This document shows, piece after piece, positions 8,727-17,964 of a DNA stretch of 64,000 nt (its first letter is position 1; every line of letters begins with the position of its first letter). The translations under genes were made by a program, and so were the position numbers. The stretch comes from Corynebacterium sp. (GTDB lineage Bacteria > Actinomycetota > Actinomycetes > Mycobacteriales > Mycobacteriaceae): NCBI RefSeq assembly GCF_030532715.1, contig NZ_JAUNKO010000003.1, positions 248,001 through 312,000 of the forward strand, written 5' to 3'. The notes beneath the pieces are model-generated. The model was not told where the DNA came from. It saw nothing but the letters and a program-made list of their open reading frames with translations, and did not search any database.

Positions 8727-10103
8727 GTGAATCTACGACTCTTTGACACCAATACACGTACACTCCGCGACTTCGTCCCGCTGAAGCCGGGCCATGCTTC
8801 GGTGTATTTATGTGGTGCTACCGTCCAAACCATCCCGCACATTGGGCATGTGCGTTCCGGGGTCGCCTTTGACATCCTGCGGAATTGGTTGGAGGCCAAA
8901 GGGCTCGACGTTGCCTTTGTGCGCAACGTGACCGATATTGACGATAAAATCATCGCTAAGGCTGCCGAACATGGGCGGCCCTGGTGGGAATGGGCCGCTA
9001 CGCATGAGCGGGCGTTCCAGTGGGCGTATGAGCAACTCGGGGTGCGGCCGCCGTCGATTGAACCGCGCGCCACTGGGCACATCACCCAAATAGTGGAGTA
9101 CATTCAACGGATCATCGGCAACGGTCACGGCTACGCCGCCGACGGGAATGTGTATTTCCAGCCCACCACCCTCGCCGATTATGGGCAGCTGTCCGGGCAA
9201 AAGCTCGACGAGTTGGATCAGGGGGAATCCGCGGGCACCGGCAAGCGGGATCCGCGCGACTTTACCTTGTGGAAGGCCGCGAAACCGGGCGAGCCGAGCT
9301 GGCCAACGCCGTGGGGTCCGGGCCGTCCCGGCTGGCACATCGAATGCTCCGCGATGGCCACGACCTACTTGGGCGGCGAGTTTGATATTCACGCGGGAGG
9401 CTTGGACCTGCAATTCCCGCACCACGAGAATGAGATCGCCCAGGCGCACGGCGCGGGTGATGGGTTTGCGCGCTACTGGTTGCACAACGGTTGGGTCACC
9501 ATGTCGGGCGAAAAGATGAGTAAATCCCTGGGCAATGTGCTGAGCGTGCCCAACGTGCTCACCTTGGTGCGCCCGGTAGAGCTGCGCTACTATCTGGGCA
9601 GCGCGCACTATCGTTCGATGCTGGAGTATTCGGAGGCGTCTTTGAAGGAGGCTGCCGCCGGGTATCGCCGGGTGGAGGCGTTTGTGCATCGTTTTGAAGA
9701 CGCGGAACCCACCACTTGGACCGCGGGGTTTGAACAGGCTCTCGATGATGATTTGGGTGTTCCGGCGGCGCTCGCCGAGGTGCATACCGCCGTGCGTGCG
9801 GGCAACTCGGCGCTGGCCGCAGGCGATACCGAAACTGCCCGCGCTCTTGCCGGCCAGGTGCGCGCCATGATGGCCGTGCTCGGCGTGGATCCGCTCAGTG
9901 ATACCTGGCGTGAAACCACCTCGACCAAGGCTATCGACGCCCTGAACGTACTGGTCAGCGCCGAGTTGCAGCGCCGTACCACCGCCCGCGAGCAGCGTGA
10001 TTGGGCCACCGCCGATGAGGTTCGAGACCGACTGGCGGCGGCTGGCATTGATGTGGTGGATACCCCCAACGGCCCGGAATGGTCGCTGAAAGAAGAGGAT
10101 TAG
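8727..10103 (+). CDS. cysS: cysteinyl-tRNA synthetase
   Basis: Charges tRNA-Cys with cysteine. 458 residues from a GTG start three bases after ispF. Class I features: zinc ligand Cys29, HIGH box at 38-41 (PHIGHVRS), further zinc site around the [11 protein letters not shown] segment, and EKMSKSLGN near 261-269. The C-terminal anticodon-binding DALR-type helices are present. Full length for the family. The order ispF-cysS-rlmB is conserved in mycobacteria and corynebacteria. Confidence 0.95.
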   Translation: MNLRLFDTNTRTLRDFVPLKPGHASVYLCGATVQTIPHIGHVRSGVAFDILRNWLEAKGLDVAFVRNVTDIDDKIIAKAAEHGRPWWEWAATHERAFQWAYEQLGVRPPSIEPRATGHITQIVEYIQRIIGNGHGYAADGNVYFQPTTLADYGQLSGQKLDELDQGESAGTGKRDPRDFTLWKAAKPGEPSWPTPWGPGRPGWHIECSAMATTYLGGEFDIHAGGLDLQFPHHENEIAQAHGAGDGFARYWLHNGWVTMSGEKMSKSLGNVLSVPNVLTLVRPVELRYYLGSAHYRSMLEYSEASLKEAAAGYRRVEAFVHRFEDAEPTTWTAGFEQALDDDLGVPAALAEVHTAVRAGNSALAAGDTETARALAGQVRAMMAVLGVDPLSDTWRETTSTKAIDALNVLVSAELQRRTTAREQRDWATADEVRDRLAAAGIDVVDTPNGPEWSLKEED

Positions 10104-10108
10104 ACAAT

Positions 10109-11056
10109 ATGGCAGGCAATTCCAAGCGCCAAGGTGCGATTCGTCAAACCAATAAAAAGGGCGCCCAGACTGGTTCTGGCGGAAAGGTGCGCCGCGGGCT
10201 GCGCGGGAAAGGCCCTACTCCGAAGGCGGAGGATCGCGTCTACCACGCAGCTCACAAGCGTAAGCTGGAGCGTCAGCGCAGGGACTCTGGACGTCACGTG
10301 AAGGAGCAAACCACGGAGCTGGTGGTTGGCCGCAACCCCGTGGTGGAATGCTTACACGCTAAGGTGCCGGCGAATGCCCTGTACGTGGTGGAAGGCACCT
10401 CCAACGATGACCGCCTTTCCGAAGCCGTCCACCTGTGCGCTGCCCGCAGCATCCCGGTGCTTGAGATTTCGCGCCACGAGTTGGATCGCATGACCGGTAA
10501 CGGCATGCACCAGGGCATCGGCCTGCAGATCCCCCCATATCAATACGCCGAGGTGGAGGACCTGATCGACCATGTGGCGGCCGCCGGCGAACCCGGCATG
10601 ATCGTGTGCCTGGACAACATCACGGACCCCCGCAATCTGGGCGCGGTGATTCGCTCCGTCGCCGCCTTCGGTGGGCACGGCGTGGTCATCCCAGAGCGCA
10701 GGTCCGCCTCCGTCACCGCAGTGGCGTGGCGCACTTCGGCGGGCACTGCCGCCCGCTTGCCCGTGGCGAAGGCGACGAACCTGACGCGCACCTTGAAGCA
10801 ATTCCAGCAGGCGGGCTACCAGGTGGTTGGCCTCGACGCAGGCGGGGAACACACCTTGGATACCTACGACGGAACCACGCCGACCGTTATTGTTGTCGGT
10901 TCCGAGGGGAAAGGGATGTCCCGCCTCGTGCGGGAAACGTGCGACACGATCATGTCCATCCCCACCGCCGATTGGGTGGAATCGCTCAACGCTTCCGTTG
11001 CCGCCGGCGTGGTGCTTGGGGAATTCGCCCGCCAGCGTCGCGCCGCCCGCCGTTAG
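10109..11056 (+). CDS. rlmB: 23S rRNA (guanosine-2'-O)-methyltransferase RlmB-like
   Basis: SpoU/TrmH-family methylase that uses SAM to methylate a ribose 2'-OH in 23S rRNA. ATG at 10109 with AGAAGAGGA upstream; 315 residues. A basic N-terminal extension (about 1-70, many Lys/Arg) precedes the substrate-binding domain. The SPOUT catalytic domain holds [15 protein letters not shown] near 171-185 and the C-terminal knot [15 protein letters not shown]. The extension is typical of actinobacterial members. It is convergent with the ABC permease gene, with only eight bases between. Confidence 0.92.
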   Translation: MAGNSKRQGAIRQTNKKGAQTGSGGKVRRGLRGKGPTPKAEDRVYHAAHKRKLERQRRDSGRHVKEQTTELVVGRNPVVECLHAKVPANALYVVEGTSNDDRLSEAVHLCAARSIPVLEISRHELDRMTGNGMHQGIGLQIPPYQYAEVEDLIDHVAAAGEPGMIVCLDNITDPRNLGAVIRSVAAFGGHGVVIPERRSASVTAVAWRTSAGTAARLPVAKATNLTRTLKQFQQAGYQVVGLDAGGEHTLDTYDGTTPTVIVVGSEGKGMSRLVRETCDTIMSIPTADWVESLNASVAAGVVLGEFARQRRAARR

Positions 11057-11064
11057 CCGCCGGG

Positions 11065-11895
11065 TTACGCCGCGAGGCGGCGTTCCCGGATCGCCCCGAT
11101 CGCCCGGCACACCAGGTAGATCGCAAACGAAATGCTGGTCACAAACACACTGACCGGCAGCCCGGGCGCTAGGGACAGCACGAACCCACCGACGGCTGCT
11201 GCCAGGGCAAACGCCGTGGACAGCAGTACCGCGAGGAGAGGGTTTGCGGTGACGCTGATCGCCGCCGCGCCCGGCGTGATCAGCAGCGCAATGACCAGCA
11301 GCGCGCCCACAATCTGCACCGATTGCGCCGACGTTAACCCCACCAACACGGCAAACAGTACGGACATCAGCCGCACATTCACCCCGCTTGCCGACGCCAT
11401 GACAGGATCCGCCGCAGCGAACAGTAATGGCCGCCACAACACGGCGACCGCCCCCACCACCAGCAGCACAATCACCGCGAGGAACCCCACGCTCGCCCCG
11501 GAAACCCCGACAATCTGGCCGGTGAGCAGTGTAAACGCGGTGGAAGCGCGGCCTGGGTACAGGTGAATAAACAACACCGATAGCCCCATGCCAAAGCTAA
11601 ACACCACACCGATGGCACTATCTTGATTCCGCATGCCCAGCAGCGCCAGGACGATCGCCGCGACCACCGAACCAATCACCGCGCCGACGCCTACGTTTAA
11701 TCCCGCCAGCAAGGCCGCGGACGCCCCCATCAGCGCCAACTCCGAGGTGCCATGTACCGCAAACGACATCCGGCGCAGCACCACCAGCGGGGCCATCACC
11801 CCAGAAACCACGCCGAGCAACGCCGCGGCCAGCAGGCCCTGGAGCACAAAGTCGACGCCCAGCAAGTACATGGTGTCCTGGTAAAACTGCTCCAC
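11065..11895 (-). CDS. metal (zinc/manganese-type) ABC transporter permease
   Basis: Inner-membrane channel of an ABC-3 family metal importer (ZnuB/MntB-like). 276 residues with about eight hydrophobic segments starting near residue 12, and the conserved QSVQIVGALLVIALLITPGAAA region near 190-212 that contacts the ATPase. Two bases separate it from the ATPase gene. The histidine-rich binding protein upstream points to zinc. It corresponds in position to the zinc transporter genes next to otsB and ipsA in C. glutamicum. Confidence 0.9.
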   Translation of the reverse strand: MEQFYQDTMYLLGVDFVLQGLLAAALLGVVSGVMAPLVVLRRMSFAVHGTSELALMGASAALLAGLNVGVGAVIGSVVAAIVLALLGMRNQDSAIGVVFSFGMGLSVLFIHLYPGRASTAFTLLTGQIVGVSGASVGFLAVIVLLVVGAVAVLWRPLLFAAADPVMASASGVNVRLMSVLFAVLVGLTSAQSVQIVGALLVIALLITPGAAAISVTANPLLAVLLSTAFALAAAVGGFVLSLAPGLPVSVFVTSISFAIYLVCRAIGAIRERRLAA

Positions 11896-11897
11896 GA

Positions 11898-12587
11898 TTA
11901 AATCACCACCATGCGATCATCAACTCGCACCACATCGACCTTCGTGCCGTACAGTTCGCTCAGCACTTCGCCGCGCATCACCTCCGACACCGTGCCCACG
12001 GTGTGCCCGTGGGGTGCCAAATACAACACCCGATCAGTGGCCCGCATCACCGGGTTGATGGAATGCGTCACAAACACCACCGTTGCGCCGGAATGCTTGA
12101 GCAATTCGACAGTGCGCTTTTCCATGTTTAAATCAAGACTGAGTAGGGGCTCGTCGCACAACAACAATTCGGGATCGCCAGCGAGCGCCTGCGCTTGGCG
12201 CACCAGCTGCTGCTGTCCGCCCGACAGGGAGCCCGCCCGCCGGTCGGCCAAGTGACTCGCACCGACTCGCGCTAGCAGCTCGTCGACCTCCCGGCGTTTC
12301 GGGCTGCGGGAACGCAGCATCCCATGAGCGAGCGATAAACTTACCAAATCGCGGGCCCGCAACGGCAGCCCCGAAGGAAACATTCGCTGCTGCGGAATAT
12401 AGCCAATACGATCCGTGGCAGTAATACTGCCCGCGGTGAGCTTCCGAGTACCCAAAATCGCGGCCAGCAACGTGGACTTACCAACCCCGTTCGGGCCTAA
12501 CACGGTGAGGAACTCGCCCGATTCCACACGGAAATCCAGCCCCGACCACAGGGGCTGGATCCCAGCATTATGAAACGCTAACGTCAC
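11898..12587 (-). CDS. metal ABC transporter ATP-binding protein
   Basis: ATPase subunit of the same importer. 229 residues, GTG start at 12587 overlapping the binding-protein stop by four bases. Walker A GPNGVGKST near 33-41, signature LSGGQQQLV near 139-147, and Walker B ELLLCDEPLLSLD near 159-171 are all intact. The shared overlaps make the three genes one translation-coupled operon. Confidence 0.92.
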   Translation of the reverse strand: MTLAFHNAGIQPLWSGLDFRVESGEFLTVLGPNGVGKSTLLAAILGTRKLTAGSITATDRIGYIPQQRMFPSGLPLRARDLVSLSLAHGMLRSRSPKRREVDELLARVGASHLADRRAGSLSGGQQQLVRQAQALAGDPELLLCDEPLLSLDLNMEKRTVELLKHSGATVVFVTHSINPVMRATDRVLYLAPHGHTVGTVSEVMRGEVLSELYGTKVDVVRVDDRMVVI

Positions 12588-13519
12588 TTCGTGGCATCCG
12601 CCAGACGCTTCACAAAATCACTATAGAAGTCGAAATAGTTTTCGCCCTTGGCCGGCATTTCATACACATCAACCACCTTGATGCCCTTCTTCTCCGCGGC
12701 TTCGCGGATACGGCGCGTGGTATCGGTGGCGGTTTGCGGGGCGTCGATAAGCACTTTCATTTCGCCCTGCTCAATGGCGTCCAAAAACGCAGACACGTCC
12801 GCCGCAGTCGGTTCCGCCTCGTTCAGTGCGGAATGGTGGTAGCCCTCGGGTGTCACATCCTCAAGCTTGCTATCGGACACCAGCAAATCCGCAATCGGGT
12901 GCGTCTGCGCAATCTTCACCGCCGGCAACGCAGCAACCATTTCGTGCGCCGACTGCAACGACTCCGCCACCTTCTCCGGAGTGGTCTGCGCATCCGGGGC
13001 GGTCTCCCCAACTTTCGCCGCAAGGTCCTTCGCAAGGTCAGTCACCGCCTGATCATCGAACCAAACGTGCTCGTTAGAGCCCATTTCATGCGAGTGGCCC
13101 TCATGGGAGTGGCCGTGGTCGTGGTCGCCATGGTGATGGCCCGTGGTCAGCGGCAAGGCGTGCACAACCTTCGCTTCGTCCACGGCCTGGTACAGCCACG
13201 CGTCGTAGCCGCCCCCGCCGACGACCACGATGTCCGCTTCCTTCGCCTTTGCCAAATCAGCCGCGGCAGGCTCGAAGGAGTGAGGGTCCGTGTCTTGGCC
13301 CGAAACAATCGCCGTGATGTGCGCACCCGGCACAACCTGTTCCGCAACGTCCGCCCACACTTGCGTCGAGGCGACGATCTTGACGGCGTCGCCTTGGGTG
13401 CTGGCGGAGCTGGAGGAAGACGCGGCGCCGCTCGTAGCATTCGAGTCTGTTTGCGAGTTAGGTGTACAGGAAACCGCTAAGCAAGCGGCAGCAGAGATAG
13501 AAAGCAAGCGACGAATCAT
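12584..13519 (-). CDS. zinc-type ABC transporter substrate-binding lipoprotein
   Basis: Cluster 9 (ZnuA/TroA) metal-binding lipoprotein that captures metal outside the membrane. With the ATG at 13519 it has 311 residues and a lipobox LAVSC (Cys18). A very histidine/aspartate/glutamate-rich loop lies near residues 130-160, a feature of zinc-specific members. A conserved His-containing segment (TQTHPIADLLV type) follows further on. An ATG at 13531 is a possible alternative. The shorter start fits a leaderless transcript from TTGACA (13555-13550) and GATGGT (13532-13527), 17-bp spacing. The metal is inferred from the histidine loop. Confidence 0.88.
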   Translation of the reverse strand: MIRRLLSISAAACLAVSCTPNSQTDSNATSGAASSSSSASTQGDAVKIVASTQVWADVAEQVVPGAHITAIVSGQDTDPHSFEPAAADLAKAKEADIVVVGGGGYDAWLYQAVDEAKVVHALPLTTGHHHGDHDHGHSHEGHSHEMGSNEHVWFDDQAVTDLAKDLAAKVGETAPDAQTTPEKVAESLQSAHEMVAALPAVKIAQTHPIADLLVSDSKLEDVTPEGYHHSALNEAEPTAADVSAFLDAIEQGEMKVLIDAPQTATDTTRRIREAAEKKGIKVVDVYEMPAKGENYFDFYSDFVKRLADATK

Positions 13520-13533
13520 GTGTTCAACCATCG

Positions 13534-13554
13534 TGAAAATGGAAATGTTTGTCA
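13534..13554 (-). promoter_or_regulatory. candidate metal-regulator operator in the ABC operon promoter
   Basis: Imperfect inverted repeat TGAAAA...TTGTCA across 21 bp, placed between the -35 (TTGACA) and -10 (GATGGT) of the metal transporter operon. Composition resembles known AT-rich Zur boxes, but the match is weak. Confidence 0.3.
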
Positions 13555-13588
13555 AGTACGTTTTTGTTTGAACTGGTAAATTCGATGT

Positions 13589-14671
13589 ATGGCAAAGCAG
13601 ACCCTCGCCACGTTGGCGCGCGAGTTGGGTGTTTCACGGACCACAGTTTCGAATGCTTACAATCGTCCCGAACAGCTCTCGCCAGAGCTTCGGGAGAAAA
13701 TCCTCGATACCGCCGCTCGACTCGGATACGCCGGGCCGGATCCGACCGCACGTTCGCTTCGCCGCAGGCGCACGGGAACGATCGGCGTCCTGTTTACTGA
13801 CCACCTCACCTACGCGTTCGACGACCTCGCTTCGGTGGATTTTCTTGCCGGAATGGCTGAGGTTGGCCAAGAGCGGGGAGCGGCGCTCACGTTGGTGCCG
13901 GCGAAACCTTCCGGCGCGGTGGCTCCTGACCTGGTGAATTCCGCCGTGGTTGACGGGTTTGTCGTGTACTCCGTGGCCGCCCAAGACCCCTACTTACAGG
14001 CGGCCGTTGCCCGGCAATTGCCGCTCGTGGTGTGCGACCAGCCGGTGGGAACAAGCTTGCCCTTCGTTGGTATCGACGACCGCGCCGCCATCGCGCCCGC
14101 CGCTCGCGCACTGGTAGCCGCAGGGCACCGTCGAATAGGCATTCTGTGCATCCGCCTGGACCGATTGCGCAACGACGGCGAAGTTAGCGCGGAGCGGTTA
14201 CATGCGGCGTCGTTACACGTGCAGCGCTCCCGCGTCCTCGGCGCGCTCGACGTGTTCCGCGACGCCGGCATTACGGGGGACATCCCCGTTGTGGAACGGC
14301 ACATTAATGATCGCCAAAACAACCGCGATGCTGCACAAGAACTCCTGGAACGGCACCCCGACATTACGGCTGTTTTGTGCACCACGGACTCCATGTCGTT
14401 CGGCGTGCTCGATTACGCCGCGGAACGCGGCATCCGGGTGCCCGAAGACCTCTCCGTCACAGGTTTTGACGGCGTGTCCACCGCGCTCGCCCGTGGACTG
14501 ACCACCGTGATCCAACCAAACCGCGAGAAAGGCATTGCATCCGCGCGTGCGCTCTTCCGGCTCATCGAGGGCGAAGCAATCGAACCCGAACGCATCCTCG
14601 ACACCACCTGGTTCCCCGGCAACACCGTATCGACGCCGCGCGCTACGAACGCTGAGCTGCCAACGCGCTAA
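13589..14671 (+). CDS. ipsA: LacI-family regulator, IpsA-like
   Basis: DNA-binding regulator. 360 residues: N-terminal helix-turn-helix (TLATLARELGVSRTTVSNAYN, about 5-25) and a periplasmic-binding-protein-like sensor domain from about 60. By neighbours (otsB on one side, zinc-type ABC transporter on the other) it matches C. glutamicum Cg2910, IpsA. IpsA is known to activate inositol-1-phosphate synthase and to respond to myo-inositol. TAAATT at 13577-13582 lies six bases before the ATG and there is no ribosome site, so a leaderless start is likely. Its 3' end overlaps the convergent otsB by 29 bases. The name rests on context plus family. Confidence 0.8.
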   Translation: MAKQTLATLARELGVSRTTVSNAYNRPEQLSPELREKILDTAARLGYAGPDPTARSLRRRRTGTIGVLFTDHLTYAFDDLASVDFLAGMAEVGQERGAALTLVPAKPSGAVAPDLVNSAVVDGFVVYSVAAQDPYLQAAVARQLPLVVCDQPVGTSLPFVGIDDRAAIAPAARALVAAGHRRIGILCIRLDRLRNDGEVSAERLHAASLHVQRSRVLGALDVFRDAGITGDIPVVERHINDRQNNRDAAQELLERHPDITAVLCTTDSMSFGVLDYAAERGIRVPEDLSVTGFDGVSTALARGLTTVIQPNREKGIASARALFRLIEGEAIEPERILDTTWFPGNTVSTPRATNAELPTR

Positions 14672-15326
14672 GGAACGTCTCCACCTGGTCAATTGACTCC
14701 AAGCGCAGCAGCGCCAACGTTTCACCAGCGCCCACCTTCACCCCAAGGTCGCCGGGTTGCATCACCGCAAAACCCGTCTCGTCCGTGGCATCATCACCAA
14801 TAAACACCACGTGCGCGTCCCCGCGATTCGCACGAATCCAACCACCCTTGGACGTATCAAGCACCGAAAACTCCAACACACACTTGCCGTGGGTGACATC
14901 AATGCCAGGGCGGACCAGCGCCTCCGCACGTTTCAAGAGCTGCTCGCCCCCGCTGGCCATCCCGCGGGTGTGCAACACCCGGTGATACGGCTTCACCTCC
15001 ACATGCGCCCCCTGATGCTCCTCTGCTAATGCCAGCAGCTCCCGCTCAAGATCTGCCAGCAACAACCGCTGAAGATCCGTCAGCACCGCCGGCTTCGTTC
15101 CCTCCGCACCGTGGCTGCCCACTAGCTCAATCGCCGACGAGACGGGGGCAAGCTGCCGCAATACATCCAGTGACCGGCCCGATAAAATCACCACCCGAGT
15201 ATCTGGCAACGCTGCCAACTGCTCCAGCGCCGCAATCGAATTCGCATTCACCGGGACATTCATCGGATCCGCGCTGAACCCAGCCAACGTGCCATCAAAA
15301 TCAGAAACCACGAGTAAAGGAGCCAT
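14643..15326 (-). CDS. otsB: trehalose-6-phosphate phosphatase OtsB
   Basis: Dephosphorylates trehalose 6-phosphate. 227 residues of the HAD superfamily: DFDGTLAGF near 9-17 with the nucleophile and general acid Asp, SGRS motif (about residue 50), Lys in HGKCVLEF near 139-146, and FIGDDATDETGF near 174-185. The partner OtsA is encoded 850 bases upstream on the same strand. Trehalose is both a stress solute and the carrier for mycolic acids in corynebacteria. The 3' end overlaps the opposite-strand regulator. Confidence 0.92.
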   Translation of the reverse strand: MAPLLVVSDFDGTLAGFSADPMNVPVNANSIAALEQLAALPDTRVVILSGRSLDVLRQLAPVSSAIELVGSHGAEGTKPAVLTDLQRLLLADLERELLALAEEHQGAHVEVKPYHRVLHTRGMASGGEQLLKRAEALVRPGIDVTHGKCVLEFSVLDTSKGGWIRANRGDAHVVFIGDDATDETGFAVMQPGDLGVKVGAGETLALLRLESIDQVETFLSALAAQRS

Positions 15327-15723
15327 ACCACCATAGTGCCATTACGGTCGCCCTGCGCGCCTGAGATTGGTGGCTGCTAACCCACACTGGCGGTCAATGA
15401 GTACGTACATCGACAAGCGCTACCGCATCATCATTCGAACATGGTTACGGTTGGTGGTGGTTATGCAGTGCGAGCAGTACGCAACCTTTCCGAAGTGATT
15501 GAAGTTGGTGCGTTCAGCCTGACTCACCGCGAGAAACTTCACTCACAGGTTTTGCGTAATAGGAGATCTTTATGGGGGAGTCCCAATTTTGTTTGTTAAT
15601 TTGTGGAGTGGCTTTGTCGGGCTGTAAACGCTGAGTAAAACAGTGCGTTTGCCAGCATTTTGTTGCCAGGTTATTTTACTGGTGGAATTACGGCTACGGT
15701 AGCAAGTCAACTTACGCTAAGCG
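15327..15723. other. gap upstream of otsB, with one possible microprotein gene
   Basis: About 400 bases between the META-domain lipoprotein gene and otsB. It must hold the otsB promoter, none clear. The only coding candidate is the 20-codon frame at 15572-15634, listed separately. The rest, including the AT-rich part at 15580-15720, shows nothing recognisable. Confidence 0.4.
15572..15634 (+). CDS. possible 20-residue lipobox-bearing microprotein
   Basis: ATG at 15572 preceded by a perfect AGGAG at 15561-15565 with six-base spacing. The 20-residue product MGESQFCLLICGVALSGCKR has a hydrophobic core followed by an LSGC lipobox-like sequence and two basic residues. It looks like a signal peptide with almost nothing after it. 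It could be a genuine small lipopeptide, a remnant of a lost lipoprotein, or chance. No homolog is recognised. Confidence 0.3.
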   Translation: MGESQFCLLICGVALSGCKR

Positions 15724-16176
15724 CTAATCCACCAATCGAATACCTGGGCGGTCGATGGCTTCGCCGTCCTGGGTCAGCACCAAGTCCTTCCCATCGCGGG
15801 ACATGCTGAAGCCGCCGTGGAGCATGTCGGTCAGGGCGTCGTGAAAGAACTTTTCCTTGCCGTCACAGTCAGCTTCTTTGATCTCCATGTCGTGGAATTC
15901 CACGTGGTCAGCGTCTGCGGGCTTTGCGCCCTCGCCATCCTTGGTAAACGTCACCCGCCCCTGGAACGGTGCGCACCCAGTGAAGCCCGCCACGGTGGAA
16001 TCTCCGAACACCATGGTCGCGGTTCCAGCGACCGAATCCGGTAACCCGCTCGGTGTCCCTGGATCCGTATAAACGTTCGTAATTTGCCAGGTGGAGTCGA
16101 CAACTTCGGGTTGCGTCGCTGAGCAACCCGTGAGCAATGCCGCACCGACACAGCAGACAACGCCAACGCGGATCAT
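15724..16176 (-). CDS. META/HslJ-like domain lipoprotein
   Basis: Secreted lipoprotein, function unknown. The ATG at 16176 overlaps the otsA stop as ATGA, and GGAG lies nine bases upstream, so translation is coupled to otsA. The 150-residue product has a signal peptide with lipobox LLTGC (Cys18). A single domain follows, with the STWQITNVYTD opening and FTGCAPFQGRVTF segment typical of META domains. Two further cysteines (near 65 and 104) may pair. The link to trehalose synthesis is by position only. Confidence 0.75.
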   Translation of the reverse strand: MIRVGVVCCVGAALLTGCSATQPEVVDSTWQITNVYTDPGTPSGLPDSVAGTATMVFGDSTVAGFTGCAPFQGRVTFTKDGEGAKPADADHVEFHDMEIKEADCDGKEKFFHDALTDMLHGGFSMSRDGKDLVLTQDGEAIDRPGIRLVD

Positions 16177-17576
16177 TGCAGGCACTCCAGGAAGCTTCGC
16201 GCCCATTCGTTGACGTCGTAGGTGAGCACTTGTTCGTGCAGCTCCAGCATGCGGGTGCGCGCATCCTCAGGGTCCGCAGTCAATGCGTTGAGCAGCTGGC
16301 GCTTCACGGATTCAATGTCGTGCGGATTGCACAACCATGCGCGCTGAAGTTCGATTGCAGAGCCTGCGAACTCGCTCAGCACCAGCGCACCGGAGCCGTC
16401 CCCGTGGCATGCCACGTACTCTTTTGCCACCAAGTTCATCCCGTCCTTATAAGCGGTAATGAACATCACGTCCGCACGCTTGTAGTAGCGCAACAGTTCT
16501 GCCTTCGACAGTGACCTGTGCATATAGTGCACCACCGGGTGCGCCACCGTGCCGAATCGACCATTGATTCGCCCCACGGCTTCCTCGACTTGCGACCGCG
16601 TACGGCGGTATTGGTCGATGCGTTCCCGCGACGGCGTCGCAATCTGAATCAGCATGGTGTTCGCCGCCTCCACCGCGCCCGATTCGAGCAGTTCTTCGAA
16701 TGCGAGGAGGCGCTGTAGGATGCCCTTAGTGTAGTCAAGGCGGTCCACGCCAAGAATGACCGTGCCCTCCGCCTCGATCGGTTCTACGTTCGCCGCGGCC
16801 GCCGCCACTTCCGAAGAGTCGATCGAAATTGGGAACGCCGCCACCCCGACCTTGCGCCCGTCCGGCGCGGTGATATACGCCGTAACCTCGCGTATCGACG
16901 CCGTCCCTTCCACGCGTAGTTTGTCCGGCTGCCCAATCGTCGAACCGGTGAGCGTGACCTGTCGCGCCAAGGACAAAAAGTTCTCGGTATTTTGTTCGAG
17001 GTGGAAGCCGATCAGATCCGCGCCCAACAGCCCACGCATCAGCTCCTCGCGCCACGGCAACTGGCGGAACAGATCTGCCGACGGGAACGGAATGTGCAGG
17101 AAGAAACCGATTTTCAGGTCAGGCCGCAGCTGCCGCAGAATGCCTGGTACGAGCTGCAATTGGTAGTCCTGGATCCACACCGTCGCCCCTTCGGAGGCTA
17201 CCTCCGCGGCTTCCTGAGCGAACTTGTGGTTGACGTTGCGGTAGGTTTCCCACCACGTGCGGTGGTACTCCGGCGGCACGATTAAGTCATGGTACAAAGG
17301 CCACAGCGTGGCGTTAGAAAAGCCTTCGTAAAATTCCTCGTAGTCGCCCTCGGTGAGGGTGACGGGGTGGAGGAGCACGCCGTCAGCTTCGAACGGCTCG
17401 GGTGCTTCGTCCGGCACACCGGGCCAGCCGACCCAGCATCCGTGGTGGCGCGCCAGCACTGGCGACAGGGCCGTGACAAGACCGCCGGGACTTGGCGACC
17501 ACTCGTGAGTTCCGTCTGGATGGGTCGTCAGGTCAACCGGCAGCCTGTTGGCTACCACCACGAAATCACTGTTCAT
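16173..17576 (-). CDS. otsA: trehalose-6-phosphate synthase OtsA
   Basis: Glycosyltransferase (GT20) joining a nucleotide sugar and glucose 6-phosphate into trehalose 6-phosphate, the substrate for OtsB. 467 residues, near the usual length. Recognisable segments include VVANRLPVDL at 6-15, SPSPGGLVTALSPV near 28-41, VWIQDYQLQLVPGILR near 133, GVDRLDYTKGILQRL near 273-287 and DGMNLVAKEYVAC near 379. The start overlaps the stop of the small lysine-rich gene (ATGA), so the two are co-translated. Confidence 0.95.
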   Translation of the reverse strand: MNSDFVVVANRLPVDLTTHPDGTHEWSPSPGGLVTALSPVLARHHGCWVGWPGVPDEAPEPFEADGVLLHPVTLTEGDYEEFYEGFSNATLWPLYHDLIVPPEYHRTWWETYRNVNHKFAQEAAEVASEGATVWIQDYQLQLVPGILRQLRPDLKIGFFLHIPFPSADLFRQLPWREELMRGLLGADLIGFHLEQNTENFLSLARQVTLTGSTIGQPDKLRVEGTASIREVTAYITAPDGRKVGVAAFPISIDSSEVAAAAANVEPIEAEGTVILGVDRLDYTKGILQRLLAFEELLESGAVEAANTMLIQIATPSRERIDQYRRTRSQVEEAVGRINGRFGTVAHPVVHYMHRSLSKAELLRYYKRADVMFITAYKDGMNLVAKEYVACHGDGSGALVLSEFAGSAIELQRAWLCNPHDIESVKRQLLNALTADPEDARTRMLELHEQVLTYDVNEWARSFLECLQ

Positions 17577-17923
17577 GACTTCTTCGCAGCCTTCTTCGTT
17601 GTTTTCTTCGTCGTCTTCTTGGCGGCTTTCTTAGTTGTCTTCTTCGTGGCCTTCGTGGCCTTTTTCGCAGCCTTCTTGGTGGTCTTCTTCGTGGCCTTCT
17701 TGGCGGCTTTCTTTGGCGCGTTAGCTTCTTCATGCTCGGCGGCGATGCGGCTGTAGCGAAGCCCCTCAGGTTCCACACCCAACATGCACATCAGGGTTGC
17801 GCAATCAAAAAAGTCCGTAGAGTAGGTTGCAACAATGCGACGGGCTGCCTCGGCGGTCTCTTCCTCCACCGCGTGCAGCGACTCGGCGTTGGTGTTGCGG
17901 GTGTCAGTGACCTTCGGTGGCAC
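17573..17923 (-). CDS. small histone-H1-like protein with lysine/alanine/threonine tail
   Basis: Unknown function. GTG start at 17923 with AGGAGGA upstream. Of its 116 residues, about the first 68 form a helical, acidic-to-neutral domain. About the last 45 are almost only Lys, Ala and Thr in repeated KKAAKK/TTKK units ending KKAAKKS. Such tails are known in bacterial H1-like and nucleoid-associated proteins and bind DNA or RNA. A gene of this kind also sits next to otsA in C. glutamicum. The stop overlaps otsA, so its expression is tied to trehalose synthesis. Confidence 0.8.
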   Translation of the reverse strand: MPPKVTDTRNTNAESLHAVEEETAEAARRIVATYSTDFFDCATLMCMLGVEPEGLRYSRIAAEHEEANAPKKAAKKATKKTTKKAAKKATKATKKTTKKAAKKTTKKTTKKAAKKS

Positions 17924-17964
17924 GGATCCTCCTGGGTGATAAAAGACAAACTTGGTAGCTCATT

